Assembly: GCA_937903005.1 (NCBI GenBank)
Contig: CALFNR010000125.1
Span: forward strand, 1 to 64,000
DNA length: 64,000 nt
Source of the DNA: Clostridium_AI sp002297865
GTDB lineage: Bacteria; Bacillota; Clostridia; Lachnospirales; Lachnospiraceae
Direction of reading: 5' to 3'
The notes under the pieces are model-generated. The model was given only the letters and a program-made list of their open reading frames with translations. It searched no databases and was not told where the DNA came from. Each line of letters starts with the position of its first letter. Within the stretch, counting starts at the first letter, position 1. This document shows, in pieces, positions 53,907-62,430 of the stretch. A program made the translations under genes and the position numbers.

Positions 53907-54953
53907 ATGAGTAAACAGAAAATGGTAGGAAAACAAAGTATTGCCTTTCAAAATCCTCCTGTTATTACAGGATATGCATCTATTGTAGGAAAGAAGGAAG
54001 GACAAGGTCCTTTAGGTTCCTATTTTGATGTAGTAGATAATGACGCATTGTTTGGTGGTGACAACTGGGAAGATGCCGAAAGCCGTCTTCAGAAAATGAC
54101 AGCGGATCTGGCAATCAAAAAAGCGATGCTTGCACCAACGGATATTCGTTATATCTTTGCAGGTGATTTGTTAGGACAGTTAATTGCAACTTCATTTGGT
54201 ATCGTGGATTTAGAAATACCGATGTTTGGTGTATACGGTGCTTGCTCCACTATGGGAGAATCCATGTCACTAGGTTCAATCCTAATAGATGGTGGTTATG
54301 CAGATCATGTGGTGGCAATGACATCCAGTCATAATGCCAGTGCGGAAAAACAGTTTCGTTTCCCATTGGAATATGGTACTCAAAGGCCATTAGCAGCCAC
54401 GTGGACAGTTACAGGAAGTGGAGCAGTTGTTATCTCTAGTCCTGACAAAGCAGATGCAGTGAAAAAGGATGATGCCATTGTTCAAATCAAAGGTATTACA
54501 ACAGGAAAGATTATGGACTATGGTGTGAAGGATTCCATGAATATGGGAGCCTGCATGGCACCAGCAGCCTGTGATGTTATCTCTCAGAACCTGACAGACT
54601 TCAAATTGTCTCCAGCATACTATGATAAGATTATTACAGGTGACTTAGGATATATCGGTCAGAAAATTTTAATTGATCTGCTGATGGAAAAAGGATTTGA
54701 TATTTCACATAACCATATGGATTGTGGAATTGAGATATATAATGCAGACACACAGGATACTCATGCTGGTGGAAGTGGCTGTGGCTGTAGTGCTTCAACG
54801 CTTTGTGGATATATTATGAATAAGTTAAAGACAAAGGAATGGAAGCGAGTTCTGTTTGTTCCAACAGGTGCGTTGCTCTCTACGGTAAGTTTTAACGAAG
54901 GAAACTCTGTTCCTGGTATTGCACATGGCGTCATGCTAGAAGTGAAAGCATAG
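53907..54953 (+). CDS. spoVAD: Stage V sporulation protein AD
   Basis: 348 residues of the thiolase-like fold, a soluble, membrane-associated protein that binds dipicolinic acid. Motifs are PVITGYASIVGKKEGQGPLG, GVYGACSTMGESM (thiolase-like Cys region) and GGSGCGCSASTLC near the C terminus. Thiolase chemistry is not expected. It starts 15 bases after spoVAC with GGAAGGAGG upstream and is followed 26 bases later by spoVAE. Confidence 0.93.
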   Translation: MSKQKMVGKQSIAFQNPPVITGYASIVGKKEGQGPLGSYFDVVDNDALFGGDNWEDAESRLQKMTADLAIKKAMLAPTDIRYIFAGDLLGQLIATSFGIVDLEIPMFGVYGACSTMGESMSLGSILIDGGYADHVVAMTSSHNASAEKQFRFPLEYGTQRPLAATWTVTGSGAVVISSPDKADAVKKDDAIVQIKGITTGKIMDYGVKDSMNMGACMAPAACDVISQNLTDFKLSPAYYDKIITGDLGYIGQKILIDLLMEKGFDISHNHMDCGIEIYNADTQDTHAGGSGCGCSASTLCGYIMNKLKTKEWKRVLFVPTGALLSTVSFNEGNSVPGIAHGVMLEVKA

Positions 54954-54979
54954 CAGAAACTTAAGAATGGAGGTTAATC

Positions 54980-55333
54980 ATGGATTATGTAAAAGCATTT
55001 ATTATTGGCGGTTTAATCTGTGCGGCAGTACAGATTTTTATGGACAATACAAAACTAATGCCTGGACGTATTATGGTTATTTTAGTTTGTCTAGGTGCAT
55101 TACTAGGTGCAATTGGTATTTACGAACCTTTTGCAGAGTGGGCAGGTGCGGGAGCGACTGTACCACTTTGTGGGTTTGGCAGTACGCTGTTTAAAGGTGT
55201 AAAGGAAGCTGTAGATGCCAATGGATTTATTGGGATATTTAAAGGCGGATTTACACGAAGTGCGGTCGGTGTGTCGTCGGCGCTGGTGTTTAGTTATTTG
55301 GCGTCTTGGGTGTTTAAGTCGAAGATGCAGTAA
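54980..55333 (+). CDS. spoVAE: Stage V sporulation protein AE (AEB type)
   Basis: 117 residues, four predicted helices: YVKAFIIGGLICAAVQIFMD, then IMVILVCLGALLGAIGIYEP and the shared EWAGAGATVPLCGFGSTLFK. It resembles SpoVAC over the core, as expected of SpoVAEB. Last gene of the spoVA cluster; the repeat element at 55338 follows almost immediately. Confidence 0.9.
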   Translation: MDYVKAFIIGGLICAAVQIFMDNTKLMPGRIMVILVCLGALLGAIGIYEPFAEWAGAGATVPLCGFGSTLFKGVKEAVDANGFIGIFKGGFTRSAVGVSSALVFSYLASWVFKSKMQ

Positions 55334-55337
55334 GGGG

Positions 55338-55387
55338 TGCCACACAAAATCTATCTCCCTGCATGCCACACAAAATCTAACTCCCTG
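55338..55387 (+). repeat. Tandem direct repeat (2 x 24 of 26)
   Basis: The 24-mers at 55338-55361 and 55364-55387 begin TGCCACACAAAATCTA and match at 23 of 24 positions, 26 bases apart. Only two copies, so not a CRISPR array. The second copy doubles as the left arm of the inverted repeat below. Confidence 0.75.
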
Positions 55388-55487
55388 TTTAGTTGCAGCC
55401 CTGCGTTTTACTTTGGCAGGATGTAATTTTGTTGGGGCTGGCTGCAAATGCGCGAATCGTTAGGTTTTGTGTGGCGGTTTTTTGGGC
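55364..55487. repeat. Nested palindromic repeat element
   Basis: CCACACAAAATCTAAC (55366-55381) pairs with GTTAGGTTTTGTGTGG (55459-55474), 15 of 16. Inside it TTGCAGCC pairs with GGCTGCAA-like sequence (around 55393 and 55439). A T-rich tail follows (GGTTTTTTGGG), so it could terminate the spoVA operon. A degenerate extra half (GTTAGGCTTTGTATGG, 55492-55507) lies just beyond. The look is that of a short non-autonomous element. Confidence 0.6.
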
Positions 55488-55517
55488 AGACGTTAGGCTT
55501 TGTATGGTAAAAATCAT

Positions 55518-55697
55518 ATGAAAGAGATAGAGAATATGGTGAAAAAGTATGATTCTAGAATTGCATTATCCGAAATTGAATTATATGAGATATTTGAAAT
55601 TGAGAATGGAGCTGGAATTCTAAAGAGATATTTTGATGAAATTCAACTGGCAATGCATGAGGATTCTTTATTGGTAAGCAGGTACGAGCAGTTATAG
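55518..55697 (+). CDS. Short open frame, hypothetical (possibly a gene fragment)
   Basis: 59 residues from ATG 55518 (65 from an upstream TTG). Acidic helix-prone sequence KEIENMVKKYDSRIALSEIE. There is no good ribosome binding site. It lies between a repeat element and an rmlB fragment, so it may be a leftover. No family recognised. Confidence 0.25.
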   Translation: MKEIENMVKKYDSRIALSEIELYEIFEIENGAGILKRYFDEIQLAMHEDSLLVSRYEQL

Positions 55698-55712
55698 GAC
55701 TATATTGCGTCC

Positions 55713-55949
55713 GTGTTATGGAAAACTAAAGATGCATACAAATCGGGGAAAAGGTTTCTTTATGTTTCAACGGATGAGGTGTACGGTGAGTTTTTTATAG
55801 AAGAAACGCTAGTAGAACCAGGGAATCCTTATTCAGCTAGTAAGGCAGGGGCGAAAATGCTAGTTAAGGCTTTCGGAAAAACATATGGCATGCCTTCCCA
55901 TGATGCAGATTTGATAAAGCACTTCAGTAATGGATTGTATTTACAGTGA
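55713..55949 (+). pseudogene. dTDP-glucose 4,6-dehydratase (RmlB-type) fragment
   Basis: The central part of a short-chain dehydrogenase/reductase is visible: KRFLYVSTDEVYGEF, with the conserved VSTDEVYG, then NPYSASKAGAKMLVKAF, with the catalytic Tyr-x3-Lys (YSASK) of the family. The N-terminal NAD-binding glycine motif is missing, and the frame diverges after TYGMPS. Truncated at both ends, so not functional. It is probably debris from a surface-polysaccharide locus. Confidence 0.7.
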
Positions 55950-56178
55950 TTTGGGTGCTGCTTTTAATCATGCTATGGGAATGTTGTTTATCATGCTAAT
56001 TTTCTATTTATATGATAAGATAGATTTGAAGAGTAAAGCAAAATTAACTGATTTTCTAGAGGATTTGCTTGACATTCATAAAGAAAAAAATATAATATTT
56101 ATTCTGAATTATTCATGGAACCGTTTTCGTAATGAAGTTTGCACCATGAATCTTGAAAAAATGATCCATGCAGCTTGA
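55930..56178 (+). pseudogene. Open-frame fragment, hypothetical
   Basis: 82 codons overlapping the end of the rmlB fragment. The first about 20 residues read in a different frame of the same decayed gene region. A hydrophobic stretch MGMLFIMLIFYLYDKIDL is followed by KSKAKLTDFLEDLLDIHKE. No ribosome binding site and no recognised family. Between this and the IS1380-type remnant (56179-56355) I see nothing else. Confidence 0.25.
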
Positions 56179-56355
56179 ACTAATCATTTGAGTCTAAAAA
56201 AGGGTATAAAATCCCTGTTGAAAGATTTTGAGTAGTTATCCAGCTGTCAAGGTTCGTTAATAGTTGTTATTCCAGCTGTATCTGTAGCTTACTGATATTG
56301 GAAAGGGTTTCATAGAACTCATCTTTATAAGGACAGCTGCTACACAGCTTGAATG

Positions 56356-57591
56356 TTAATATCTTGCTGAATGAATTACTTTTGCAGCAATCTTCAGCAG
56401 TTTTAAACGGACGGTATTTATGCGTTGTTTTCGCATATTTGCTGATAACGCCAATCGTCTAAACCAATTAAATGGGTTATAAGCAAGTGCATGTATCTGA
56501 AGCCTGTTGGCATTTACAATCCTTGTATGACTGCTTACAGAAACAAAATCAAAGTCAGCTTTACTCTCTTTGATGAAGTTCTCCATCAGCCTTCTTTTAC
56601 AGTAGAACCTGATTAGGTATTCGGGTGATGAATCCATGTTTGTCACAATAAAGGTGTACATGTAAGTCATCTGATTCTCAGGCTTTTCTACTTTGCAGAC
56701 AACGCGTCTTGCGTAAGGCCATGTTCCAGCCGGATACATGAATTCGCCATAAGTAGTAGCATAATCAACCTTGTTTTCTTTGGTGATTTCATCCAGTTCA
56801 TCAACCAGATACGTTGCTTTTTCACGGAGAATGCCGTTCTCCTTTAGTCAGATGACATAACCGGTGCCGTTTTCTTCGCACTGTTTGTAAAGTTCCGGGG
56901 TGGAAAATCCACTGTCACCTCGAAGCAAGAGTTTGATAGATGAATAATCCTCCCGATATTCGTTAAGGATTGGCTGAAGGAAATCTACCATGCCCGTGCA
57001 GGAATATTGAGTTCCATCACGAAGTTGTATCTTGATAAGATCTCCGGTTATTTCATCATAGCAGACAAGTGGATGATATCCATTTGCTTGATAATGGAAG
57101 TTAAATGCTCAGCCTTCCTGTTTGCCATAAGTATCAAGAAGTGTTGAATCCAGATCAAGAATAATGGCTTCCGGCATCTGGATGCTATAGATTTTCTTTC
57201 TAAGGCTTTTGCCTATCGAGAGGAATTACACCAGGGAATCTTCGTCCATTCGATTATGGAATCTTGAAATAGTCGGTTGAGATGCCAATGCATCTTTATT
57301 AAGCACTGCTTTGAACACAGGATCATTTGTAAGTTCATCCGAAGTATCATCTTCAAAATAACCTGCAATGATCATATATATAATCGGAAGGAGATTTTCC
57401 TTGTCAGTGTGATATCTGAATAATGCAGAATCATTGGTCTTAAATGAGTGACTTAAAAGTCTGTCAATGCCAAGTTTGCTTACGAATTCTTTGATAAGAA
57501 GTAAGCCTGCATCGGAGGATAAATCGCCTCCATCAAAATTAATTTTAATCTGTCTATTGCTTTCTAAAGCTAAGGTGTTTACAATATTCAT
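56356..57591 (-). pseudogene. IS1380-family transposase, inactivated
   Basis: The reading frame from 57591 has the N-terminal sequence of IS1380 transposases (NIVNTLALESNRQIKINFDG, SSDAGLLLIKEFVSKLG). The conserved core (LRGDSGFSTPELY, catalytic Asp) and the C-terminal IRFYCKRRLMENFIKESKAD follow in order. In-frame stops interrupt it at 57226-57228 (TAA), 57109-57111 (TGA) and 56848-56850 (TGA). All pieces stay in one frame, so the decay is by point mutation. The matching terminal inverted repeats could not be identified by eye. Confidence 0.85.
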
Positions 57592-57851
57592 AAAGGGCTC
57601 CTTTGTTGTGTTTTGTTAAGACTTTGAACACCTTAATTTTACCACAAATGGATGCTTTTTTTTAATTCACTTGATCGGTGAAATGCAATATTCAGTTAAA
57701 ATACAGTAACAATGTGGCTTTTAGCCACATTCACAGCGAAGCTGTGAATAATCTAGGATTATGATGGTGTGTTAGTGAGTGGAGTAGAGTGTAAAGAAAT
57801 GGATTCTGGCAAGTTTCAAATATATTGGTAATTCGTGAAATAACTAAGATA
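57592..57851. other. Gap between the dead IS and the RiPP locus, with two hairpins
   Basis: A non-coding stretch with two adjacent perfect palindromes (57711-57731 and 57729-57749), described separately. No gene is seen. It likely holds the IS flank and the upstream side of the peptide promoter. Confidence 0.5.
57711..57749. repeat. Twin perfect hairpins
   Basis: AATGTGGCT/AGCCACATT (57711-57719 with 57723-57731, 3-base loop) and ATTCACAGC/GCTGTGAAT (57729-57737 with 57741-57749, 3-base loop) share ATT. They could be protein-binding sites or mobile-element ends. Confidence 0.5.
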
Positions 57852-57880
57852 TAGACAAATATTGTGCTTAATGGTATAAT
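57852..57880 (+). promoter_or_regulatory. Promoter of the precursor-peptide operon
   Basis: TAGACA (57852-57857), a 17-base spacer and consensus TATAAT (57875-57880), 43 bases before the peptide start. Confidence 0.7.
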
Positions 57881-57923
57881 GATTATATTAATTGTTTTTT
57901 TATAGAAGAGAGGATGTGAGAAT

Positions 57924-58085
57924 ATGAGTGATTTGAATAAATCATTAGATCTTGACAATGCAATCGCAAATGTTGATGAACAGGTTAAGAAAGGAAACTT
58001 TGCTAGAGTATTAAATGGTTCTGCTTCTGTAATTTGGGCATATGGTGCAGGAGATAGAGCAGAAACAAACAATAATGAAATGTAA
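57924..58085 (+). CDS. RiPP precursor peptide (predicted)
   Basis: 53 residues from ATG 57924, with AGAGGA about 9 bases upstream. The N-terminal about 30 residues are charged and look like a leader (DLDNAIANVDEQVKKGNFAR). The C-terminal part, from about Gly32, reads GSASVIWAYGAGDRAET followed by an Asn-rich end (NNNEM). It contains one Trp (W38), one Tyr (Y40), two Ser, one Thr and no Cys, so a sactipeptide or thioether crosslink is unlikely. It stands directly upstream of two radical SAM genes and an exporter with a hairpin between, the layout of a ribosomally made, modified peptide. The class is unknown. Confidence 0.75.
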   Translation: MSDLNKSLDLDNAIANVDEQVKKGNFARVLNGSASVIWAYGAGDRAETNNNEM

Positions 58086-58125
58086 TTACTGCACGATTCA
58101 TACATAACGTTGCCAAACATTTTAT

Positions 58126-58159
58126 TTAAGCACACAGCGAGAATACGCTGTGTGCTTAA
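58126..58159 (+). terminator. Intercistronic hairpin after the precursor gene
   Basis: TTAAGCACACAGCG (58126-58139) is a perfect 14-base match to CGCTGTGTGCTTAA (58146-58159), loop 6. It is followed by TCTTTG, not a full T run, so it is best read as a partial terminator that raises precursor relative to enzymes. Confidence 0.75.
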
Positions 58160-58183
58160 TCTTTGAATGGAAGGAATACTTAT

Positions 58184-59254
58184 ATGATTACAAATAACAT
58201 TGAATATATACCAGAAAACTGTTTACTGGAATTAGGTTTTAAATGTAACTTGAATTGTAAACATTGTGGTTCAAGTCTAAATGGATATAAGGAAGTTCGT
58301 AAAGGAAGAACCCTTACAAAAAATGAGGTTTTTCAATTTATTGATGAATTGAAGTCGTTAGGAGGAAAACGGTTAGGACTGGTTGGCGGAGAACCGCTTT
58401 TGTGTGAATACTGGGAAGAAGTCGCAAGATATGCAAGCGAGAGAGAATTTCAGCTATCTATGATATCAAATGGGATGCTGATTGATGATAATACTGCAAA
58501 ACGGATAAAAGAAGCAGGAATTACGTTAGTTGCTTTATCTCTTGATGGTGATAGGGAATTCCACAATGAGCTTAGAGGAAATGAGAAGGCTTATGATAAA
58601 GTAATAGGTGCGATTTCTTTATTAAAAAAGCAGAATGTCCAAGTTAATATAATTACTACCATAATGAACGATAATTTAAAACTTTTACCGGCAGTAGAGA
58701 AAATATTAGGAAAAGAAAAAATTGGATTTTGGCAGCTTCAGCTTGGAATTCCCATGGGCAAACTGAAAGAGAACAAAGAAAAGGTTATAAAACCAAACCA
58801 GCTGAAAGAGATTGAATCCTTTATTTTAAGTGCCAAGGAAAGAAAACTGGTGGAAATAACAGTGGCGGATTCCATCGGGTATTGTTCAAAGAGCGAGCTT
58901 TCGCTGAGAAATAACGTAAGTACAGATGGAAACAGATTTTTCTATGGCTGTATGGCAGGTATACGTGGTGTATCAATGGAATCTAATGGAAATATAAAAG
59001 GATGTCTGTCTTTGCAGGATGATACATTTATTGAAGGAAATTATCTCGAAAGCAGTTTATCTGAAATATGGAATTCTAAAAATGCATTTTCATATAATAG
59101 AAAGTTTAACGTAGAGAAACTTGAAGAGAACTGTAAGGGGTGCAAGTATGGCGAGGTATGCCGAGCAGGATGTACAACCCTTGCATTTAATACAAGTGGT
59201 TCTGTAAACATGAATGAGTATTGTCTGCATCAACTAGAGGAAAAGGAACAATGA
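58184..59254 (+). CDS. Radical SAM/SPASM peptide maturase
   Basis: 356 residues. The radical SAM motif CNLNCKHC (about residue 25) is followed by VGGEPLLCEYW. A SPASM-like C-terminal cysteine set is present (GCMAGIRG, GCLSLQ, then CKGCKYGEVCRAGC). This architecture is typical of enzymes that modify RiPP precursors or install carbon-carbon or carbon-heteroatom links. No obvious RiPP recognition element was identified by eye. ATG 58184 has GGAAGG 9 bases upstream; an in-frame TTG at 58163 is less likely. It overlaps the next gene by 4 bases (ATGA). Confidence 0.85.
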   Translation: MITNNIEYIPENCLLELGFKCNLNCKHCGSSLNGYKEVRKGRTLTKNEVFQFIDELKSLGGKRLGLVGGEPLLCEYWEEVARYASEREFQLSMISNGMLIDDNTAKRIKEAGITLVALSLDGDREFHNELRGNEKAYDKVIGAISLLKKQNVQVNIITTIMNDNLKLLPAVEKILGKEKIGFWQLQLGIPMGKLKENKEKVIKPNQLKEIESFILSAKERKLVEITVADSIGYCSKSELSLRNNVSTDGNRFFYGCMAGIRGVSMESNGNIKGCLSLQDDTFIEGNYLESSLSEIWNSKNAFSYNRKFNVEKLEENCKGCKYGEVCRAGCTTLAFNTSGSVNMNEYCLHQLEEKEQ

Positions 59255-62200
59255 TTCATTTAATTTCGTTGCCAATGGCGGATTTAACAGCACCGCCACT
59301 TGGAATTGCACAATTAAAAGGTTACCTTTCAGATAAGGATTCCCAGAAAGTTAAATTATTTGATGCAGGGCTGGATTTTTTTTATGATTGTATCAGTCAA
59401 GAAAAACTGAATAAAAGTTATGAGTATTTAGCTGGTTTTTTGGAAGATAAAAGTAATTTTGAAAAGGAACCTGATAAATACCGGTTTTTTTTTGAATGTA
59501 GGATAGATGCAGAATACGTAAAAGCTAATGTAGTAGATGCTGTCGAGAAGCTGAAACAGCGTAGTACATATAAAGAATGGGAATCATATAGAAAAAATGT
59601 ATCAATTATTGAGCATGCACTAAAGTTATTCAGTATTCCATATTATCCGACAGTAGTCGCATACCAAAAGATAGTGTTTCCAGGAAGCGAGTATAGTTTT
59701 TCTGATGTAACAACATTATCAGCAGATAGAAGATATAATCCATTGTGTTCTTTTTTTGAAGAAAACATTCAAAAGTATATTTCAGACAGAACAAGTTATG
59801 TTGGAATTTCAATAAGTTATTCTCAGCAGCTAATAGCAGCATTTGCACTGGCTAATGTTATCAGGATGCAAAGCAAACAGATAAAGATTGTGGCAGGTGG
59901 TTCATTCTTCTCATCTTTTCGTAGTGAACCTGAAAAATACGATTTATTAACGGGTTATTTTGACGCTGTTATACCCGATGAAGGTGAAGAAGTGTGGAGT
60001 CAGATTGCAAAAAAAGGAACTATGGAAAATATTGCAGGTTGCTGGATAAAAAAAGGGAAACATTTTATAGACTCTGGCAGAAAGACAAAGAAAATAATCA
60101 GAAAATGCCCTGATTTTGATGATTTTGATTTAGACAGATACCTGACGTATAAGAGGGTATTGCCATATGCATTATCTTCTGGATGCTATTGGGGAAAATG
60201 TACGTTTTGTTCGTACCATGCCTATAAGAGTCAATGCATAGAACGGAGACCTTTTCATGAGATGCATAAAAACGTTATTAAAGATTTAAAACTGCTCAAT
60301 AGAAAGTATAAAGCGGATTGTTTTTTCTTTGTGGATGAAGCGATACCTCCAATAGTGGCATATCATCTGGCGAAAGAAATACAGGAAAAGCAATATGGAT
60401 TTCACTGGTTTGGGGAAATGAGGTTTGAACAGATTATCAAAGAAGACAGATTTGCATGTTACTTGAAACAAGGTGGCTGCGAGCTTGTTTTATGGGGGTT
60501 GGAGTCAGGTAATGATCGTGTTTTGCGGATCATGAAGAAGGGAACTACAAGAACTTTAATCCAGGAAATACTTCAGAATTTCAGGAAAGCTCAGATTCGT
60601 TCTATGCCAATGTTTTTTGTCGGTTTCCCAACAGAGACAGAAGAAGAGGCAAATGACACCATAAGGCTATTAAAAGAGAATAAGAAAAATATCCAGTATT
60701 TAGGTGCTGGAGCGTTTATGCTTTTAAAGGGATGTCCTGTACATAAGAATCCATCAGAGTATTTCATTCACATTAAGCCAGCAAAAGCACTTCTTAGTTA
60801 CTTCGATCATTTTGAACCAGAGAAAGGAATGGGAGAACAGAAAGCAGAGGTGCTTTTGAACGAAATTTATCAGGATCATGATTTAAAACAGTTTTTCTCT
60901 AACCGTGTATTGTCATGGAATCATCTGGTGCAGCTTCCAATTGAAATGTGTATGAAAACAAATAATAATAGGTTTGATGAAAAAAAGATTTTTAGACTTG
61001 CAAACGATTGTACGATTTTTATGTCTCAATATAACTGGTTCAGAAACAGTCTGGATGAGAAAGAACATTGTTATATTTATAATTCTACGAAAGAAGAGAT
61101 ATATGAGATATCCTCGGATGCAAGAGATTACATTCTGGCATTAGACACAGTTACACCATTGAAAGAGATGGGGATACAGACTGGATTATATAATACATTT
61201 AAATTCCTTTTTGCAGAAGGAATTCTGGTGGCAGATTCAAAACTTAGCAGAAGAAAAAAACTTGGAATCCAGTACGAAACAGAGAACGATGGGATCAAAG
61301 TAACAAAGGTATGCAAAGCTGAGTCTAATTTAAAAGAAGGAGATATAATTAGCCAGATTGAATCCGTAAGGATAAAAGACTCTGGTTCAATTCAGAAAAT
61401 AATCCGTCAAAGCGTAAGGAAAGATTCAGTTTCGATTAATATTGTCAGAACAAACCATAAGATGAGCATAGAGGAATCTTTAATAGAAATTCCGTATGAA
61501 TATGTAGAAGGATATATTACAGAATATTCTGAAATAGAATTTGAAAATAATTATTTTCGCACAATATGGACAAGAAACTCCAATATTGCAAATACAAAGA
61601 AAGCTCTTGTGTTTATTCAGGGAATTGAATGTTCATCAATAGATTTTCAAGAACATCCAAATGATGTGTATAAGAAACTGATATATGGAATGAGTGACAT
61701 GATTTTTGAAGTTGTCAGACTGGACTTATATGGTAATGGAGACAGTCAAGGAAGAGATTGCCAAGAATACTCATTTTTCGAAATTGTTGATTTGTACAGG
61801 GAATTAGTAAAACAGCTGTCGGATGAAGGGTATTCGGTATATCTTTGGGGATATAGTATTGGAGGAATTATCTCTTCATTAATCGCACAGAAAATGCAGG
61901 ATGAGGTAAAGGGGATCGTTATTTTTGATACAGTTTATCCAGATCTGTTTACTTATCTGATAAAGAATCAATTACGTCAGCAAAGATTACAAGGATTAAG
62001 TATTGAGAAAATAAAGACAAGCATTAAGGAGTATGAAAGCATTCTATACAAGTTATTAGAAGAAAAGCTTACCGTACAACAGATACTTCAACAAAACAAG
62101 GAAGATATTTCATATTTTGATTCGGAAGATATGTTCATGGGGCATGTGTATCAATATGCACAGGAACTGTATGACGTTGATTTTGAAGCTAGTCTGTCAG

Positions 62201-62430
62201 AGTTAAGTGTACCGGTTCTTATGCTTGCTGGAACACAAGATTATTTAATTGATTTTGATGCTCATAAGAATGTATACAACAAGATAAAAGAAAAAGCAAA
62301 AGTGAAATTTGTGGAATTGCAAGTGAATCATTGGTTTGAAAAAGACAATGTTTTTTCGGAACAAGCATTACGCAAAGTAAATGAAGAAATGAAAAAAATG
62401 TTTGAAGATGAGGACGAGGAATATGAATAA
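59251..62430 (+). CDS. B12-binding radical SAM, PDZ-like and alpha/beta-hydrolase fusion protein
   Basis: 1059 residues. Region 1 (about 1-250) is a cobalamin-binding-type domain (LISLPMADLTAPPLGIAQLK, later GISISYSQQLIAAFALANVI and KIVAGGSFFSS). Region 2 (about 300-620) is radical SAM with the cluster motif SSGCYWGKCTFCSYH: Cys312, 317, 320, a CX4CX2C spacing. Region 3 (about 680-750) resembles a PDZ domain (LKEGDIISQIESVRI). Region 4 (about 785-1059) is an alpha/beta hydrolase with the nucleophile elbow GYSIGG (Ser869), a probable acid Asp997 in GTQDYLID and His1027 in QVNHWF. It could modify the precursor and then cut or release it. The family resembles B12-radical-SAM maturases of RiPP clusters, but I do not know a precise match. 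It overlaps the next gene by 8 bases. Confidence 0.85.
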   Translation: MIHLISLPMADLTAPPLGIAQLKGYLSDKDSQKVKLFDAGLDFFYDCISQEKLNKSYEYLAGFLEDKSNFEKEPDKYRFFFECRIDAEYVKANVVDAVEKLKQRSTYKEWESYRKNVSIIEHALKLFSIPYYPTVVAYQKIVFPGSEYSFSDVTTLSADRRYNPLCSFFEENIQKYISDRTSYVGISISYSQQLIAAFALANVIRMQSKQIKIVAGGSFFSSFRSEPEKYDLLTGYFDAVIPDEGEEVWSQIAKKGTMENIAGCWIKKGKHFIDSGRKTKKIIRKCPDFDDFDLDRYLTYKRVLPYALSSGCYWGKCTFCSYHAYKSQCIERRPFHEMHKNVIKDLKLLNRKYKADCFFFVDEAIPPIVAYHLAKEIQEKQYGFHWFGEMRFEQIIKEDRFACYLKQGGCELVLWGLESGNDRVLRIMKKGTTRTLIQEILQNFRKAQIRSMPMFFVGFPTETEEEANDTIRLLKENKKNIQYLGAGAFMLLKGCPVHKNPSEYFIHIKPAKALLSYFDHFEPEKGMGEQKAEVLLNEIYQDHDLKQFFSNRVLSWNHLVQLPIEMCMKTNNNRFDEKKIFRLANDCTIFMSQYNWFRNSLDEKEHCYIYNSTKEEIYEISSDARDYILALDTVTPLKEMGIQTGLYNTFKFLFAEGILVADSKLSRRKKLGIQYETENDGIKVTKVCKAESNLKEGDIISQIESVRIKDSGSIQKIIRQSVRKDSVSINIVRTNHKMSIEESLIEIPYEYVEGYITEYSEIEFENNYFRTIWTRNSNIANTKKALVFIQGIECSSIDFQEHPNDVYKKLIYGMSDMIFEVVRLDLYGNGDSQGRDCQEYSFFEIVDLYRELVKQLSDEGYSVYLWGYSIGGIISSLIAQKMQDEVKGIVIFDTVYPDLFTYLIKNQLRQQRLQGLSIEKIKTSIKEYESILYKLLEEKLTVQQILQQNKEDISYFDSEDMFMGHVYQYAQELYDVDFEASLSELSVPVLMLAGTQDYLIDFDAHKNVYNKIKEKAKVKFVELQVNHWFEKDNVFSEQALRKVNEEMKKMFEDEDEEYE

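Noticed and set aside
55338..55387. Possible CRISPR-like repeats
   Set aside because: Only two copies 26 bases apart with 2 bases between them, no spacers and no cas genes.
54967..55463. Extra plus- and minus-strand frames over spoVAE and the repeat element
   Set aside because: They run across an obvious SpoVAE gene or a palindromic repeat and have no protein-like features.
57731..58135. Minus-strand 134-codon frame over the peptide gene
   Set aside because: It lies antisense to the precursor, shows no family features and has no ribosome binding site; the plus-strand gene has promoter, ribosome binding site and operon context.
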